64,000 bases of DNA. It comes from Nectonema munidae (taxonomy: Eukaryota; Nematomorpha; Nectonematoida; Nectonematidae). Under the pieces are notes generated by a model, which saw only the letters and a list, made by a program, of their open reading frames with translations, was not told the DNA's origin and made no database searches. The stretch's first letter is position 1. Each line of letters opens with the position of its first letter. This document shows positions 52,101 through 58,405 of this stretch, one piece after another. The translations under genes were made by a program, and so were the position numbers. The stretch spans positions 372,001 to 436,000 of the forward strand of contig JAUIRK010000993.1 in the NCBI GenBank assembly GCA_030549495.1, read 5' to 3'.

Positions 52101-52945
52101 TGATTGCTCAAACTGTCATATCTGACAGACATATTTTGAGAGTTGAATTAACTGTTACCTTTAATTTTGCAAAAAGTTCAAGGCTTTCAAAACAAAGCTG
52201 AGGCTGTGGAAATGAAAGATTGAACTAGCAAAACGGCGTCCTTTCCACTTTTGAACCGTTTTCTGGAAGATGAAAAAGTCGTCTCACTTCTGGCCGTACA
52301 AAGTGTCACTTTTGGAAACCTGAGAAATTGAGTGAGGAGTTTAACAGGTACATTCCTGTGGAGAACTGCATGAGAAATACAAATTAAAACTTAATTAAAA
52401 CAAATTAAATTACTTTAAGACAAAAATTGAAATTAAAACTTTATGGACTAAAATATTTTCATACCATATAGCATATATAATATATTGTACACCTATTTTA
52501 CTTTAAGTTCATCGATTTCCAATTTAAATTCGTCCTTTTTTAATTTATATTTCTCCTTTTTCCAATTTAAGTTCTTTTTCAATTTTGCTTTTTTCTTTTG
52601 TAATTAAGAAGTTCGTCCTTTTTCTATTTAAGTTCGTTCTTTTCCAATTTAAATTTTATCCTTTTTTTATTTTTGTTCGTTCTTTTTGAATTAATGCTTG
52701 ACCTTATATTAAAAAGGGGAAAACCTAAACTAAAAAATGGTTTATAATATGTATGAATATTATATTTTATATCAAAGATGTAAAATAATTTTGAACTTTT
52801 TTTTAGAGATGTGAGTCCTAAGAAAAAAGCATTTCTTAAAACTCTCGTAAGTTTTCCTAAGAAGCGTGGATATCGAACAATTACTCTAAGTTTTGATTCT
52901 CTTCAACTTGGCTCCATTAAAGGATCTCTTCACCTAGAGATATAA
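15958..52945 (+). CDS. Transglutaminase (protein-glutamine gamma-glutamyltransferase), 14 exons
   Basis: The enzyme forms isopeptide bonds between Gln and Lys side chains; arthropod members act in clotting, cuticle and tissue stability and need calcium. Joining the 14 exons listed below gives 2178 nt (725 residues plus stop), the usual family length, and every junction keeps phase. Domains in order: N-terminal beta-sandwich (about 1-150; FIVRRSQTF matches the family LVVRRGQPF), catalytic core (about 150-460) and two C-terminal beta-barrels (about 490-636 and 637-725). The triad is Cys283 (YAQCWVFAG), His342 (NYHVWNE) and Asp365 (VLDGTPQ). The spacings of 59 and 23 residues match human TG2 (58 and 23), and the supporting Trp is Trp248 (QGKWEGD). 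VGPAP after the Asp is arthropod-like. No signal peptide is seen. Introns range from 784 to 6666 bp and are full of mobile DNA. Divergent, but looks functional. Confidence 0.93.
17417..17692 (+). CDS. Transglutaminase exon 2
   Basis: Residues 61-152, the rest of the N-terminal beta-sandwich. Motifs are [11 protein letters not shown] and YVLFNPWSK, both family hallmarks (usually YVLFNPWCK). The acceptor is atgatag, the donor AAGC|GTATCA, phase 1. The Cys usual in FNPWC is Ser here. The 939-bp intron 2 is plain AT-rich sequence with no feature seen. Confidence 0.9.
18632..18768 (+). CDS. Transglutaminase exon 3
   Basis: Residues 153-198, entry to the catalytic core. [20 protein letters not shown] corresponds to the family 'DVVFM...EYVLNEVG' segment. 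The acceptor is tatttaaag, the donor CAA|GTACTC, phase 0. The antisense open frame over this exon is a shadow. The 3118-bp intron 3 holds a short-motif cluster (18884), a SINE fragment (19141), a foldback element (19362) and the CCTAA-like block (19835). Confidence 0.88.
18884..18921. repeat. Short-motif cluster (gacattttgccgaacggacatttcg)
   Basis: Three adjoining degenerate copies of the 'tttgaccgaaagacattttgcc' type unit, just inside intron 3. It is the same wording as at 8575, 26215, 49003, 50378 and 62485. Confidence 0.55.
19141..19196 (-). mobile_element. SINE fragment (body part)
   Basis: On the minus strand this reads ATAGTTCGATACTTTGCGGT followed by GCTCAATGAAAGCACCCTG. This matches the body of the tRNA-headed SINEs at 39168-39320 and 62835-62979 (CATAGTTYGACAYAAGCSGT ... 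TGYCRATGAAAMYAC). The tRNA-like head is absent, so this is a truncated copy. Confidence 0.6.
19362..19728. mobile_element. Foldback element, about 170-bp inverted arms
   Basis: The left arm (19366-19545) and right arm (19555-19725) are imperfect inverse copies. The outer ends read GGGTCAAACTTTTTACC and, inverted, GGGTCAGACATTTTACA. The centre closes as ATTACTGGAAGAT and its inverse ATCTTCCGGTAAT, with about 25 bp of loop. There is no coding. This is nearly one complete hairpin, so a foldback or palindromic MITE is the best reading. Confidence 0.65.
19835..20460. repeat. Degenerate CCTAA/CCTAAC-rich tract
   Basis: For about 600 bp the + strand is crowded with pieces such as cctaatcctaaac, taaccccaagctaaac, cctaatctaaccctgaac and actaaacccaacctatatccta. 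Guanine is scarce. This looks like a decayed telomere-type (arthropod TTAGG, complement CCTAA) or related simple-repeat array inside intron 3. No clean tandem run survives. Confidence 0.5.
21640..21716. mobile_element. Terminus of a small DNA element (related to 61794-61992)
   Basis: The tail ggccccttctgtgtcaaattcctgactacgcctctgc resembles the right end of the inverted-repeat element at 61794-61992 (gtgccccttctatcaac...ggctacaccactgc). Only one end is recognisable. It lies in intron 3, upstream of exon 4. Confidence 0.4.
21887..21994 (+). CDS. Transglutaminase exon 4
   Basis: Residues 199-234 of the core. [14 protein letters not shown] and [15 protein letters not shown] match the family 'FD..VL..C..LL...RGDPIKVSRAISA' segment. 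The acceptor is gttcttag, the donor ATC|GTATCC, both phase 0. The frame must be FDK...; the longer open frame over the same place is out of register. The 2379-bp intron 4 carries the 150-bp degenerate tandem array (23030-23720). Confidence 0.9.
23030..23720. repeat. Degenerate tandem array, unit about 130-155 bp
   Basis: Five successive units share 'cttcaaacattaaatgcaaa', 'gtccagaaatgaa' and 'gtcgatttggtataaaaac'-type segments in order, near 23090, 23222, 23352, 23508 and 23647. The last three are the best preserved ('aaaaacagatattttatgta' at 23420 and 23567). Divergence between units is high, so this is an old satellite-like expansion inside intron 4. No coding. Confidence 0.6.
24374..24548 (+). 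CDS. Transglutaminase exon 5 (catalytic Cys)
   Basis: Residues 235-292. Contains [18 protein letters not shown] (Trp248, the transition-state Trp position), [14 protein letters not shown] and the active-site motif YAQCWVFAG with Cys283. The acceptor is tgattttag, the donor AACGC|GTAAGC, phase 1. The 2946-bp intron 5 includes a short-motif cluster (26215-26310) and is otherwise plain. Confidence 0.95.
26215..26310. repeat. Short-motif cluster (cgaa/cgtc wording)
   Basis: Successive pieces acttatcaccgaa, acttcatcgacagacagtttgtc, acaattcgtcaaatgg, ttattcgaagaagactttttgtcgaacgg look like decayed copies of one short unit. Same family of wording as at 8575, 18884, 49003 and 62485. Confidence 0.5.
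27495..27633 (+). CDS. Transglutaminase exon 6
   Basis: Residues 293-338 (codons split at both ends). [20 protein letters not shown] matches the strongly conserved LGIPTR...N..SAHD segment after the active Cys. The acceptor is atttactttag, the donor ATATG|GTAAAA, phase 2. The 784-bp intron 6 shows no feature. Confidence 0.93.
28418..28521 (+). CDS. Transglutaminase exon 7 (catalytic His and Asp)
   Basis: Residues 339-373. [15 protein letters not shown] carries His342, and [10 protein letters not shown] carries Asp365. Most family members have DATPQE here; the Gly instead of Ala after the Asp is a mild departure. The acceptor is tttttataag, the donor AATA|GTATTT, phase 1. The 6666-bp intron 7, the longest, holds a complete-length piggyBac and three SINEs. 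Confidence 0.93.
28930..32086 (-). mobile_element. piggyBac-like DNA transposon, 3157 bp
   Basis: Perfect 16-bp terminal inverted repeats CCTTCGCACTACGGAC (28930-28945) and its inverse (32071-32086) bound the element. The left end abuts TTAA (28926-28929), the piggyBac target. The right flank reads AACA, so the second TTAA is mutated or lost. A variant of the terminal repeat (tccgtagttcgagg, 32046-32059) lies just inside the right end. The transposase runs leftward inside. It sits in transglutaminase intron 7, antisense to that gene. Confidence 0.88.
29392..31581 (-). pseudogene. piggyBac transposase, frame-broken
   Basis: This is a cut-and-paste DDD transposase. The main frame (30492 down to 29392, 366 codons) has the catalytic Asp residues in [12 protein letters not shown] (residue 36), [11 protein letters not shown] (114) and GGVDMANKM (223). 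The 78-residue gap between the first two equals that of classic piggyBac. It ends with a Cys-rich tail ([19 protein letters not shown]) like the C-terminal zinc-binding domain. The N-terminal parts are in other frames: 30643-30383 ([18 protein letters not shown]) and 31581-31252 (acidic/Ser-rich start, then [20 protein letters not shown]). At least two frame breaks, with a poorly matching stretch at about 30660-31250, mean it is inactive. The C-terminal two thirds is well kept, so the insertion is fairly young. Confidence 0.9.
33578..33697 (-). mobile_element. tRNA-headed SINE
   Basis: The minus strand starts TCGGCAGATGGCCCAGTGGT, with TGGCCCAGTGG as Pol III A box, and has a B box AGTTCGATCCC about 45 nt later. 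The head is then followed by unrelated body sequence to about 33578. It does not fold as a full tRNA (no usable acceptor stem), so it is a SINE rather than a tRNA gene. It lies in transglutaminase intron 7. Confidence 0.65.
34640..34788 (-). mobile_element. tRNA-headed SINE
   Basis: The minus strand reads GATGCGTGAGTAGGGTTGTC and then a B box GGGTTCAAATCC, a head like that of the copy at 34956-35064 (TATGCGTGAGGAGGCGG). It is one of three minus-strand copies within 1.5 kb of intron 7. The left boundary is uncertain. Confidence 0.55.
34956..35064 (-). mobile_element. tRNA-headed SINE
   Basis: The minus strand begins TATGCGTGAGGAGGCGGTTA and has a B box GGGTTCGATACC, followed by a body with AATAATTGTGCCTTTCC that resembles the other SINE bodies here. 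It ends about 125 bp before transglutaminase exon 8. Confidence 0.6.
35188..35353 (+). CDS. Transglutaminase exon 8
   Basis: Residues 374-428. [20 protein letters not shown] matches the family 'Y..GPA.V.AIK.G' strand after the catalytic Asp; [18 protein letters not shown] matches 'YDT.F.FAEVN.D...W'. Using acceptor gccttttaag keeps phase with exon 7; the stronger-looking acceptor at 35139 (atttcag) leads to a stop. The donor is TCTAC|GTATTG, phase 2. The 2849-bp intron 8 has an AATA run at 35878-35893 and no other clear element. Confidence 0.9.
38203..38288 (+). CDS. Transglutaminase exon 9
   Basis: Residues 429-457. [10 protein letters not shown] and ITSRYIEED correspond to the 'IGHNISTKA...DIT..YKYPEG' end of the core. 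The acceptor is aaatttag, the donor GATG|GTAAGC, phase 1. Divergent from the family but in register with its neighbours. The 3359-bp intron 9 contains a SINE (39168), a foldback element (40291) and a possible pogo-like end (40572). Confidence 0.85.
39168..39320 (+). mobile_element. tRNA-headed SINE
   Basis: The head GAGCGTGAGTAAGGTAGG is followed by a clean B box GGTTCGATCC (39218-39227), then a body CATAGTTCGACACAAGCCGT ... ATGCCGATGAAACCACTCC. That body aligns with the SINE at 62835-62979 and the fragment at 19141-19196, which defines a family. Antisense open reading across it is not a gene. Confidence 0.7.
40291..40571. mobile_element. Foldback element built of about 20-bp repeats
   Basis: The left arm (40291-40440) opens with TATACCATTTTTACTTC and then repeats 'ttgtcttttttgaattctaa' about five times. 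The right arm (40450-40571) is the inverse, with 'gacaaattagaattgaaaaaa'-type repeats, and closes GAAGTAAGAATGGTAAAAATA. The ends therefore match in inverse, and the arms are made of short tandem units, the architecture of foldback (FB/Galileo-like) elements. Related pieces lie at 41965, 44728-45076 and 52482. Non-coding; in intron 9. Confidence 0.7.
40572..41195. mobile_element. Possible Tc1/mariner (pogo/Tigger-like) remnant
   Basis: CAGTCATGACTCGTTTATCCC directly follows a TA (40570-40571) and resembles pogo/Tigger termini. A weak inverse end, GGATAAACTATACAAG, lies near 41175, sharing only GGATAAAC. The DNA between is less AT-rich than its surroundings but has no transposase frame that I can recognise. 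Tentative. Confidence 0.3.
41648..41769 (+). CDS. Transglutaminase exon 10
   Basis: Residues 458-498, linker from the core to barrel 1. [18 protein letters not shown] fits the family 'EER..L..A' helix, and [14 protein letters not shown] begins the barrel. The acceptor is cttttag, with phase 1 joining exon 9; the donor is TTT|GTAAGC, phase 0. The 2616-bp intron 10 has a foldback-related piece (41965-42085) and an hAT-like end (42756). Confidence 0.85.
41965..42085. repeat. Piece related to the 40291 foldback element
   Basis: It opens TTATACATCATTTTTACTTC AAGATTGTC, like the left end at 40291, and continues with decayed 'cttttttgacttaaattcgtcc' units. No inverse arm was found nearby, so it is a half element or a degraded copy. 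Confidence 0.5.
42756..42790 (+). mobile_element. hAT-type terminus
   Basis: CAAGCATTTCTCAACCTTTTT followed by acctttgcgga closely resembles the CAGTGTTTCTCAACC end of Charlie-like hAT elements. Related wording ('agcggaaccc') recurs near 43107, which may be the far side. No transposase is visible. Confidence 0.45.
44386..44655 (+). CDS. Transglutaminase exon 11 (C-terminal barrel 1)
   Basis: Residues 499-588. [20 protein letters not shown] matches the start of the Transglut_C barrel ('V.IG.DF.V.V...N'). The donor GTC|GTAAGT is strong, phase 0. The acceptor (gataaaaag) has a poor pyrimidine tract but is the only AG that keeps phase without a stop, so the left edge is the least certain in the gene. 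The 3682-bp intron 11 carries foldback-like repeats, a palindromic MITE and two LINE fragments. Confidence 0.85.
44728..45076. mobile_element. Decayed foldback-like repeat pair
   Basis: The + strand has 'cttttgtctttttcaattcta' type units at 44728-44840 and inverse 'gaaaagacaaattataatta' type units at 44995-45076, the same unit family as the element at 40291. The arms are more degraded and no neat ends are seen. Confidence 0.5.
45417..45603. mobile_element. Palindromic MITE, about 190 bp
   Basis: The left arm (45417-45508) and right arm (45530-45603) are inverse copies: TATGATAAAAAA at both outer ends, CAACATGAA / ttcatgttaa, AATTAATCAAAATT / aattttgattaatt and TTATCAGATAA / ttatctgataa. The outer TAT/ATA ends suit a TA-targeting (Tc1/mariner-type) MITE. 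Non-coding. Confidence 0.65.
45900..46690 (+). mobile_element. LINE fragment (reverse transcriptase part)
   Basis: Broken frames read [15 protein letters not shown], then [17 protein letters not shown] and [20 protein letters not shown], then [17 protein letters not shown]. These are the RT motifs of CR1/L2-like non-LTR elements ('LSKIFER', 'SPFQFGFR..RSTETA', '[10 protein letters not shown]'). The pieces lie in two or three frames with stops, so this is an inactive relic. It ends before the catalytic FADD box. It lies in transglutaminase intron 11. Confidence 0.75.
47060..47985 (+). mobile_element. Second LINE fragment (RT palm to C-terminal end)
   Basis: It starts at the RT motif [16 protein letters not shown], continues with [18 protein letters not shown] in the frame 47107-47337, then a thumb-like piece ([19 protein letters not shown], 47477-47707), and ends with '[16 protein letters not shown]' and [12 protein letters not shown], the known C-terminal words of these LINEs ('YGPKLWNSLP..LR'). 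It overlaps the first fragment in the RT region with different sequence, so it is a separate insertion. Several breaks; inactive. Confidence 0.75.
48338..48481 (+). CDS. Transglutaminase exon 12
   Basis: Residues 589-636, end of barrel 1. [20 protein letters not shown] matches 'V...EYL..L.D...F...'; [15 protein letters not shown] matches '.F.V..P.I.I'. The acceptor is atggcacag, the donor ACG|GTAACT, both phase 0. The 2233-bp intron 12 includes a short-motif cluster (49003-49115) and a small one at 50378. Confidence 0.88.
49003..49115. repeat. Short-motif cluster (attcgccgtaa wording)
   Basis: About seven units follow each other: aaattcgccgtaaac, aaatttgccatagg, aaaactcgcctcaagg, attttcgcctcag, aaaatttcgcctaatagg, aaaaatcgccgtaagac, aattttgccgtaaaac. 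This is the clearest tandem form of the unit, about 15-16 bp long. The minus-strand frame over it (with repeated 'FLRR', 'CLRR') is repeat-derived and not a gene. Confidence 0.75.
50378..50392. repeat. Small short-motif copy
   Basis: gcgacaattcggcccgagacttttcggc reads as two copies of the same cgcc/cggc wording. Too small to stand alone but consistent with the other clusters. Confidence 0.35.
50715..50845 (+). CDS. Transglutaminase exon 13 (C-terminal barrel 2)
   Basis: Residues 637-679. [20 protein letters not shown] and [14 protein letters not shown] match the barrel-2 signature 'V.F.NPL...L..C.W..EG.GL'. The acceptor is gttgtttag; the donor TCTGT|GTATGC (phase 2) is chosen over TCT|GTGTAT because it keeps phase with exon 14. 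The 1961-bp intron 13 carries an hAT relic and foldback-like repeats. Confidence 0.92.
51573..52370 (+). mobile_element. hAT relic, ZBED5-like transposase
   Basis: Broken frames read [20 protein letters not shown] (BED/N-terminal part), [20 protein letters not shown], then [13 protein letters not shown] and [13 protein letters not shown], then '[10 protein letters not shown]'. In order, these match the ZBED5/FAM200-type hAT transposase ('YSEEFL..GFTC', 'LATTTT', 'STHCFLHREALA', 'VVKIVNFIKS'). Large parts are deleted and several stops and frame changes are present, so it is dead. No target duplication was found. It lies in transglutaminase intron 13. Confidence 0.75.
52482..52745. repeat. Tandem-like repeats related to the 40291 foldback
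   Basis: It opens 'attgtacacctattttactt' and runs in units such as 'tccaatttaaattcgtccttttt', about 20-24 bp each, some ten copies, degenerate. It ends with 'aaaaaatggtttataatatg', a weak inverse of the opening. It lies just upstream of transglutaminase exon 14. Confidence 0.55.
52807..52945 (+). CDS. Transglutaminase exon 14 and stop
   Basis: Residues 680-725. [20 protein letters not shown] and [16 protein letters not shown] match the family end ('L.P......F...P...G...L...F.S..L..V.G...V.V'). The acceptor is tttttttag. The TAA is at 52943-52945. Confidence 0.92.
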
Positions 52946-52971
52946 TTTTTGCATTTAAAATGTTACTACGC

Positions 52972-52977
52972 AATAAA
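52972..52977 (+). terminator. Poly(A) signal for transglutaminase
   Basis: AATAAA starts 27 nt after the transglutaminase stop codon, implying a very short 3' UTR. It supports that exon 14 is terminal. Confidence 0.65.
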
Positions 52978-55900
52978 TTTGTTTCTAAATTTTTATGAAA
53001 ATCGGAATACTTCTTTTAATAGAATGAATACATTATAAAATGATAGCATTTTTAAAATAAGTGAAAATGAAGTCGTTAACTGAATTTTACTATTAAATTT
53101 AAACTAACTATATATGAAAATTTTTAAGACAAAATTTTGTGAGAGAATATGGAGAATCTTACAACCTCTAAGCTTTCACATAATTTTAAAATGTGTGGTA
53201 AAGAAAATATAAATGAGAGATGAAAACGCCAGATATGGTATAAGAAAAAAAAATTATTTATATAATCTTTATTTGATTAAATCATTAAGATTCATAAAAA
53301 ATAAATGATTTAACAAAAGATAGTGTATATTTACTAACTTACTGAGAAAAATAAATAGTAAACATTACTAAGTGAATAGTCGATTTTTGGAAAGAAGAAG
53401 CTACTATAACATAACATAACATAATTTATTAAGCGAAAAAAAAGCTAAGGATTAGCTTGTAGTGATCGCATCGAATCGACTATGTTAAACTAGTTAAAAT
53501 TACGATTTGTTTTAGTAAATATTTTTGTCCAAATTTCTACAATTTATTTCGTAAAATCAACTAGTAGTGAATTTATTTTTTACTATGAAAGAAGATATTA
53601 GATCTGGCACGCAGGAAAACTACTAAAAACATTAACAGTAAACTAATTAGTGAAATATTAATTTTTATCAATATTTTGAGTTTAATGGAAAAAGGAAACG
53701 GTTTTAGAAATTTCAAGATTAATGTACCTGTATGGAAGCTAACAATGTATCAGAACTTTTCATCTGAATGAAAAAATTTATTACTAAAAAATCATAAATC
53801 GAAAAATATTTGTATAAGCATTAAATAGATTGAAAGAAAAGTTCATTCCAGTCTTAACTTTATATAGTAAAGCGAGTATTTTTCTGTTGATATACTTGTA
53901 TTCCTTAAAACCTAAAAAACGTTTAGTATAAATAACATGGTATTTCTGATTGTACCAGGATAATTAAAATCAAATATATATGTGCAAGTAAATAGAAATA
54001 AAAATATATCGACAAAAGAATCACAAGTACAAATCAAAAAAATAATCTATGCAAAGTGAAAGTGATTCTTTGCCATTTGGAAAAATCTTATCTTTCATCA
54101 TCAACTTTATGAGTTCATCAGAACTGTCATTGTCGAACTATCGAAACAAGATCTTTTCAAAGTTTTCCTTCAGAGGATGTGATAATCCAAATATCAATAA
54201 CATTATTTTTAAATCTAAAAAAAAAATGATAAAAAATCTATAGAATGAAATAAATAACTTTTTATCGGATTTGGCTGGTTTGTAAATTGTATTCCTAGAG
54301 CAATTGCTTATAAAAATGGGACATTTATTTTCAAAGTAATTGCATTGCTCTAGTTTAAAAAGCTTTAATTTAAAATACTATTAATATCAGCATTTGGCAT
54401 TTCTGGTGAAAGTCTCTTGAATTCCAATAACATCTAAATATAGCAAATAAAAATATGTATTCCAAATTGTCATTTTATTAAGACCATCATCTTTATTTAT
54501 AATAAAAAAATTTATTCTCTATAAATGTTACAAAATAAAATAAACTAGACCCACATCCGTAAAACAATCAGAAAATGGTATAGCAAGATAAATACGACAA
54601 ATTATTTCATTTTATATGTGATAAAAGATACCTGTTTTCCATCCTAAAGAAGTGGATACTTCTTTATACTTTTAACTTTTATCTTTCACAAAACGTTTCA
54701 TTCATTCTTCTGCGACATAATCTTTTTGAAATTTGTTAAGAGATGTCTTCACAAATGATAGTATTATCTTCCGATTTAGATTGAATGGGAAGATAATTTT
54801 TTAGATACCAGGCTCTTTTAGATTCTTGATTGACTTCATTTTGGATTATTTTTTGCGTTTTCTATCAAGAACTTCAGGTATATTACTATTGCGATACTTC
54901 CTTTCATTTCCCCATTAATAAATTAGCTTGTTTTTCGAATAAACCTTCAAAAAATAAAAATAAAACAAGAAATTTCAATTGAAATTGATGAAAATACTTT
55001 AGCCGAAGAGAGGAGTAGTCCTGATACTCGTGATAAATGAAGAAACTCATCAAATAACAAATTTGTCATTTGTTCATATTTTCCACTAGTGGGGTACCTA
55101 AAATCATATATCAAAAAGGTCATGAAGCTATATTAAACATTTAAATTACCATCCATCTTTGAAATGGGTGAAAGGTATAATGAGTATGAAGTAATTCACT
55201 GATGTCTTTCTTTTCTAATTTTTCTTGATTATCCAGCTTTTTCAACATCCTATTGGGCAAGCATCCTCCTCGGGAAAAGTATACTTTTTTTGCCAGAAAT
55301 TTCTATAAAAAAACTGGAATATCAATAAAATTTGAATGATTCATTGTAAAATCTCTATAATAGCTAGATTATTAGAAAAAAAAAGAAAACTCTTCACCCA
55401 TTTTTTCGAGAGGAAGGAAACTGGAGGGAGAACTTACACAAAATGTATTTTTTAGTTTCATCTTTCCTTTAAGAACAACTTTCACTGTATGCAAAGTTCA
55501 TTACTTTTAATTTGACAACTTTTTTTTGAATGAGAGGCTCAATTTCTTATTCTCTGTCAATATATTCATCAACTTAGAAATCGTAAAATTTCAGACAAAA
55601 CTCAGTTTTGTCAACCCAAAAATTGAAAAAGCATTATCGATGAAAAAATCAAAACTAGGAAAATCAAGGAGAGGAAGCTTCTTTGTTCTGTTATTATAAC
55701 TCAAGACAAAACTTTTTTTACAAAAATATAAATTTGAAATAAAAAATATAGAAAAGCATAGGAATTTTTAAAGAAAAGCGTATAAATAAATACAATTGGT
55801 ATAAAAATATACTAGGTAGAAAAATGTTATTTAATTAAAATATTATATTTTTAGTAACAGAATAACAATGAGAATTTTCCACTGAACTGTATATTGAATA

Positions 55901-57022
55901 GGGTTTATAAAAATGCGGTTTGTTCTTAAAGTTAAAATTCTATTGAAAAAAAACCTCTCTTCTTTTTACAATTAGAGTTCCGATAATTTCTCATCTAACT
56001 TATAGACTCATAAATTTCAAGATTTTATTTTCATCAAAAAAAACTCCTTCCAAAATATTATGACAAATGTCAGATGGCATTCCATCTATAACATGGAAAA
56101 AATTGAGATCGTTCAAAATGGAAACAAACTTGATCCCGTAACTTAACTGAGATAATCTAATACATTTTTGACTTGGGATTTATGTTAAAACAGTTCTCAA
56201 AGTAAAACTATCACTGAGAAACAAATTTTCCATCTGACACGATTTATTACACAAAATCTATAAGTTCTATTTGAAGTAAAACATTAATTGAACCCTCCAA
56301 ACCATGTTCTTATTATCACTACGAATTGTTACAGGTATTTTTCAATACTCCTCGAGGTCACTATATACTTATATAAGAATGCTTGCCAAGACCATCACCA
56401 GAATCCATAGCTACCCAAAACTTATCTGAACTTTTTATAACCTGGTGATTAACCACTCACTATGTTCATTAAGCTGTACCCTAGACAGCTGTTCTAGTGT
56501 AAGTTCAATCTGATTAGCTTCTTATTTCCTAATTTTGCTGCTTTTAGAAAACACATCATTTGCATTGCTATCAAACGCCGCCTAGAACGTCTTACCACCT
56601 TCCTAAATTGTACGACACGCTAATGGGTCAGTTTAATCCTCGGTCTTGAACAAGAGAACTTCCTGTTCCGACACATTCTTCAATCATCAGTTGTTAATAA
56701 ATTAAACGAGATATTTGACAACAGGCATTACCATAGGGCACTTAAAATTTCAGAAAACTCCTGTCCTCCAGGTACTCCTAGAAGGTTCCATCAGTGGCCA
56801 CACTGATTGAAACTAGGGCATATTCCAGAAATTCTGGTCAGTCATAACAGTCTGTTATATGATTGTAAATATATGCTGTAAGCTCATTGCACCTTTTAAT
56901 TAAAAGGCATCTCTGAGGGAATATTTATTTATGTTAACACTATTTAAATGACTGACATTGACGTAAGGCATAGTTGCTTAATAAATTATCCTAACACATA
57001 ACACTTTAAGTAACTATCAGTC
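52978..57022. other. Intergenic AT-rich DNA, no gene recognised
   Basis: Open frames here are short and unassignable; the longest forward one (54049-54243) has a polar start and matches nothing that I know. A minus-strand stretch at about 54640-54900 reads like decayed coding sequence in several frames without a recognisable domain. From 56330 to about 56900 the base composition becomes more even, with scattered transposon-like reading, possibly the leader of the LTR fossil that follows. Confidence 0.45.
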
Positions 57023-57960
57023 ATGTCTCTTCCAACTAACTCTTCTGATAAAACAGTGTCTTATCTCAAGCCTGGAGTTTTAGACATTGATCCTGATGAT
57101 GTTGACGCCAAAGAGTTTTATCAACATTGGAAAAAAAAGATGGAAATGCTTCTTGTTTACCTCGGTGCTTCTGCTGAAAATAAGTTTCATATTTTAGTTA
57201 CTCACGTAAGATCTAAAATTTTCAAGCATGTGTCGCAATTAACTACATACGAGAGTTCTTTAGAGGCGTTAGACAAACTTTTCTTGAAAAAGCATAGTAG
57301 TATGTCAGCACGCTTCAAAATTTCACCACGAAACAAAAGCCCGGTGAGTCACTTACCTGCTTCATACAGAGCTTGTATGAGTTATCAAACTACTGTCAGT
57401 ATGAAGCTTTATCTGCTAAAGAAAGCAGGAAAGAAGCTGTGTGCGTGGCCTTGATCCAAGGATTAAGTTCTCATTTGATTCGCAGTCGAATTCTTGATAA
57501 ATCTGATGTAAATCTACAATCTGCAATTGATATGGCTATGGCACTTACGTTGGCTAGTGAGGAAGGTAAGCAATTTGAATATCCTATGCTTAATCTGATG
57601 GAAGAGAATGCTAAACAAGGAAAGAATACAGAAGTATCGGCTGCAAAGACTCAATACTCACAGCAGTGCACCTATTGTGGATTGTCCATACATCCTAGGT
57701 TCAAATGCCCTCCTTGGAATGTTCAGTGTCATTCGTGTATAAAACAAGGGCACTTTGCCAGAGTGTGTAGTTTAAACCTCAGCCAACTAGAGTTTTGTCT
57801 CAAGCTCTGCTCTCTTTAACGTCTTCTACTTCTGCTTCTTGTAACCTAAAAATGCTGTTGAAGATATCAACTTCAAAGGAGTGCGATACAAAGCACTTGT
57901 AGATACAGGCTTTCAAACAGTTTCATCAATTGTGCAATTGTAAATCGCTTTAAACTGTCT
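57023..57960 (+). mobile_element. LTR-retrotransposon fossil (Ty3/gypsy-like gag and protease)
   Basis: Fossil element. A gag-like capsid region (from 57023) is followed by a zinc-knuckle region with CTYCG, KCP, CHSC and GHFARVC cysteine/histidine spacing (about 57665-57765), then an aspartic-protease-like motif ALVDTG near 57893. This order is that of gag-pol in Ty3/gypsy-type elements. No reverse transcriptase, integrase or long terminal repeats were found within the window, so it is a 5' fragment. It is broken in several places; the age cannot be estimated without an LTR pair. Confidence 0.75.
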
Positions 57961-57968
57961 CTCTCTCC

Positions 57969-57969
<1 letters not shown>

Positions 57970-58000
<31 letters not shown>
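57970..58000. repeat. TA dinucleotide run
   Basis: About 15 TA units without interruption, at the boundary between the LTR fossil and the minisatellite block. Confidence 0.95.
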
Positions 58001-58001
<1 letters not shown>

Positions 58002-58046
58002 TCATAACCTGTACGGTTGAACGCGGGTAGACAACTTGCGTGTTAT

Positions 58047-58405
58047 CTCCAACCCGTATTTTACGATGATTCTTCTCCAACCTGTATTCTACGATGATTC
58101 ATCTCCAAACTATATACTACAATGATTCATCTCCAACCTGTATACTACGATAATTCATCTCCAACCTGTATACTACGATGATTCATCTTCAACCTGTATA
58201 CTACGATGGTTTCTATTCCATGTACAAATAACAAGGGAGACAATGTTCAATTTTCTGTTCACATTCTGCTAGATGTAAGATTTGATATACCTCATTCGGG
58301 GAGACGATGCTACATAAGTTATTACCTATATACATTATACCTGTATACTACGTTGGTTCATCTCCAACCTGTATACCGCGATAATTCATCTCCAACCTAT
58401 ATAAT
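58047..58405. repeat. 28-bp minisatellite, interrupted
   Basis: The unit is tctccaacctgtatactacg + atgattca (28 bp), about six copies at 58047-58210 and two to three more at 58340-58405. They are separated by about 130 bp that resembles a diverged ancestor of the 161-bp unit downstream (ttctgttcacattctgcta, ataagttattaccta). Open frames across it are repeat artefacts. Confidence 0.85.

Noticed and set aside
54049-54243. 64-residue frame near 54 kb
   Set aside because: Short, ends in a Lys-rich run and has no match or splice context.
58047-58405. Regular repeats suggestive of a CRISPR array
   Set aside because: Units are directly adjacent without unique spacers and the genome is eukaryotic; it is a minisatellite.
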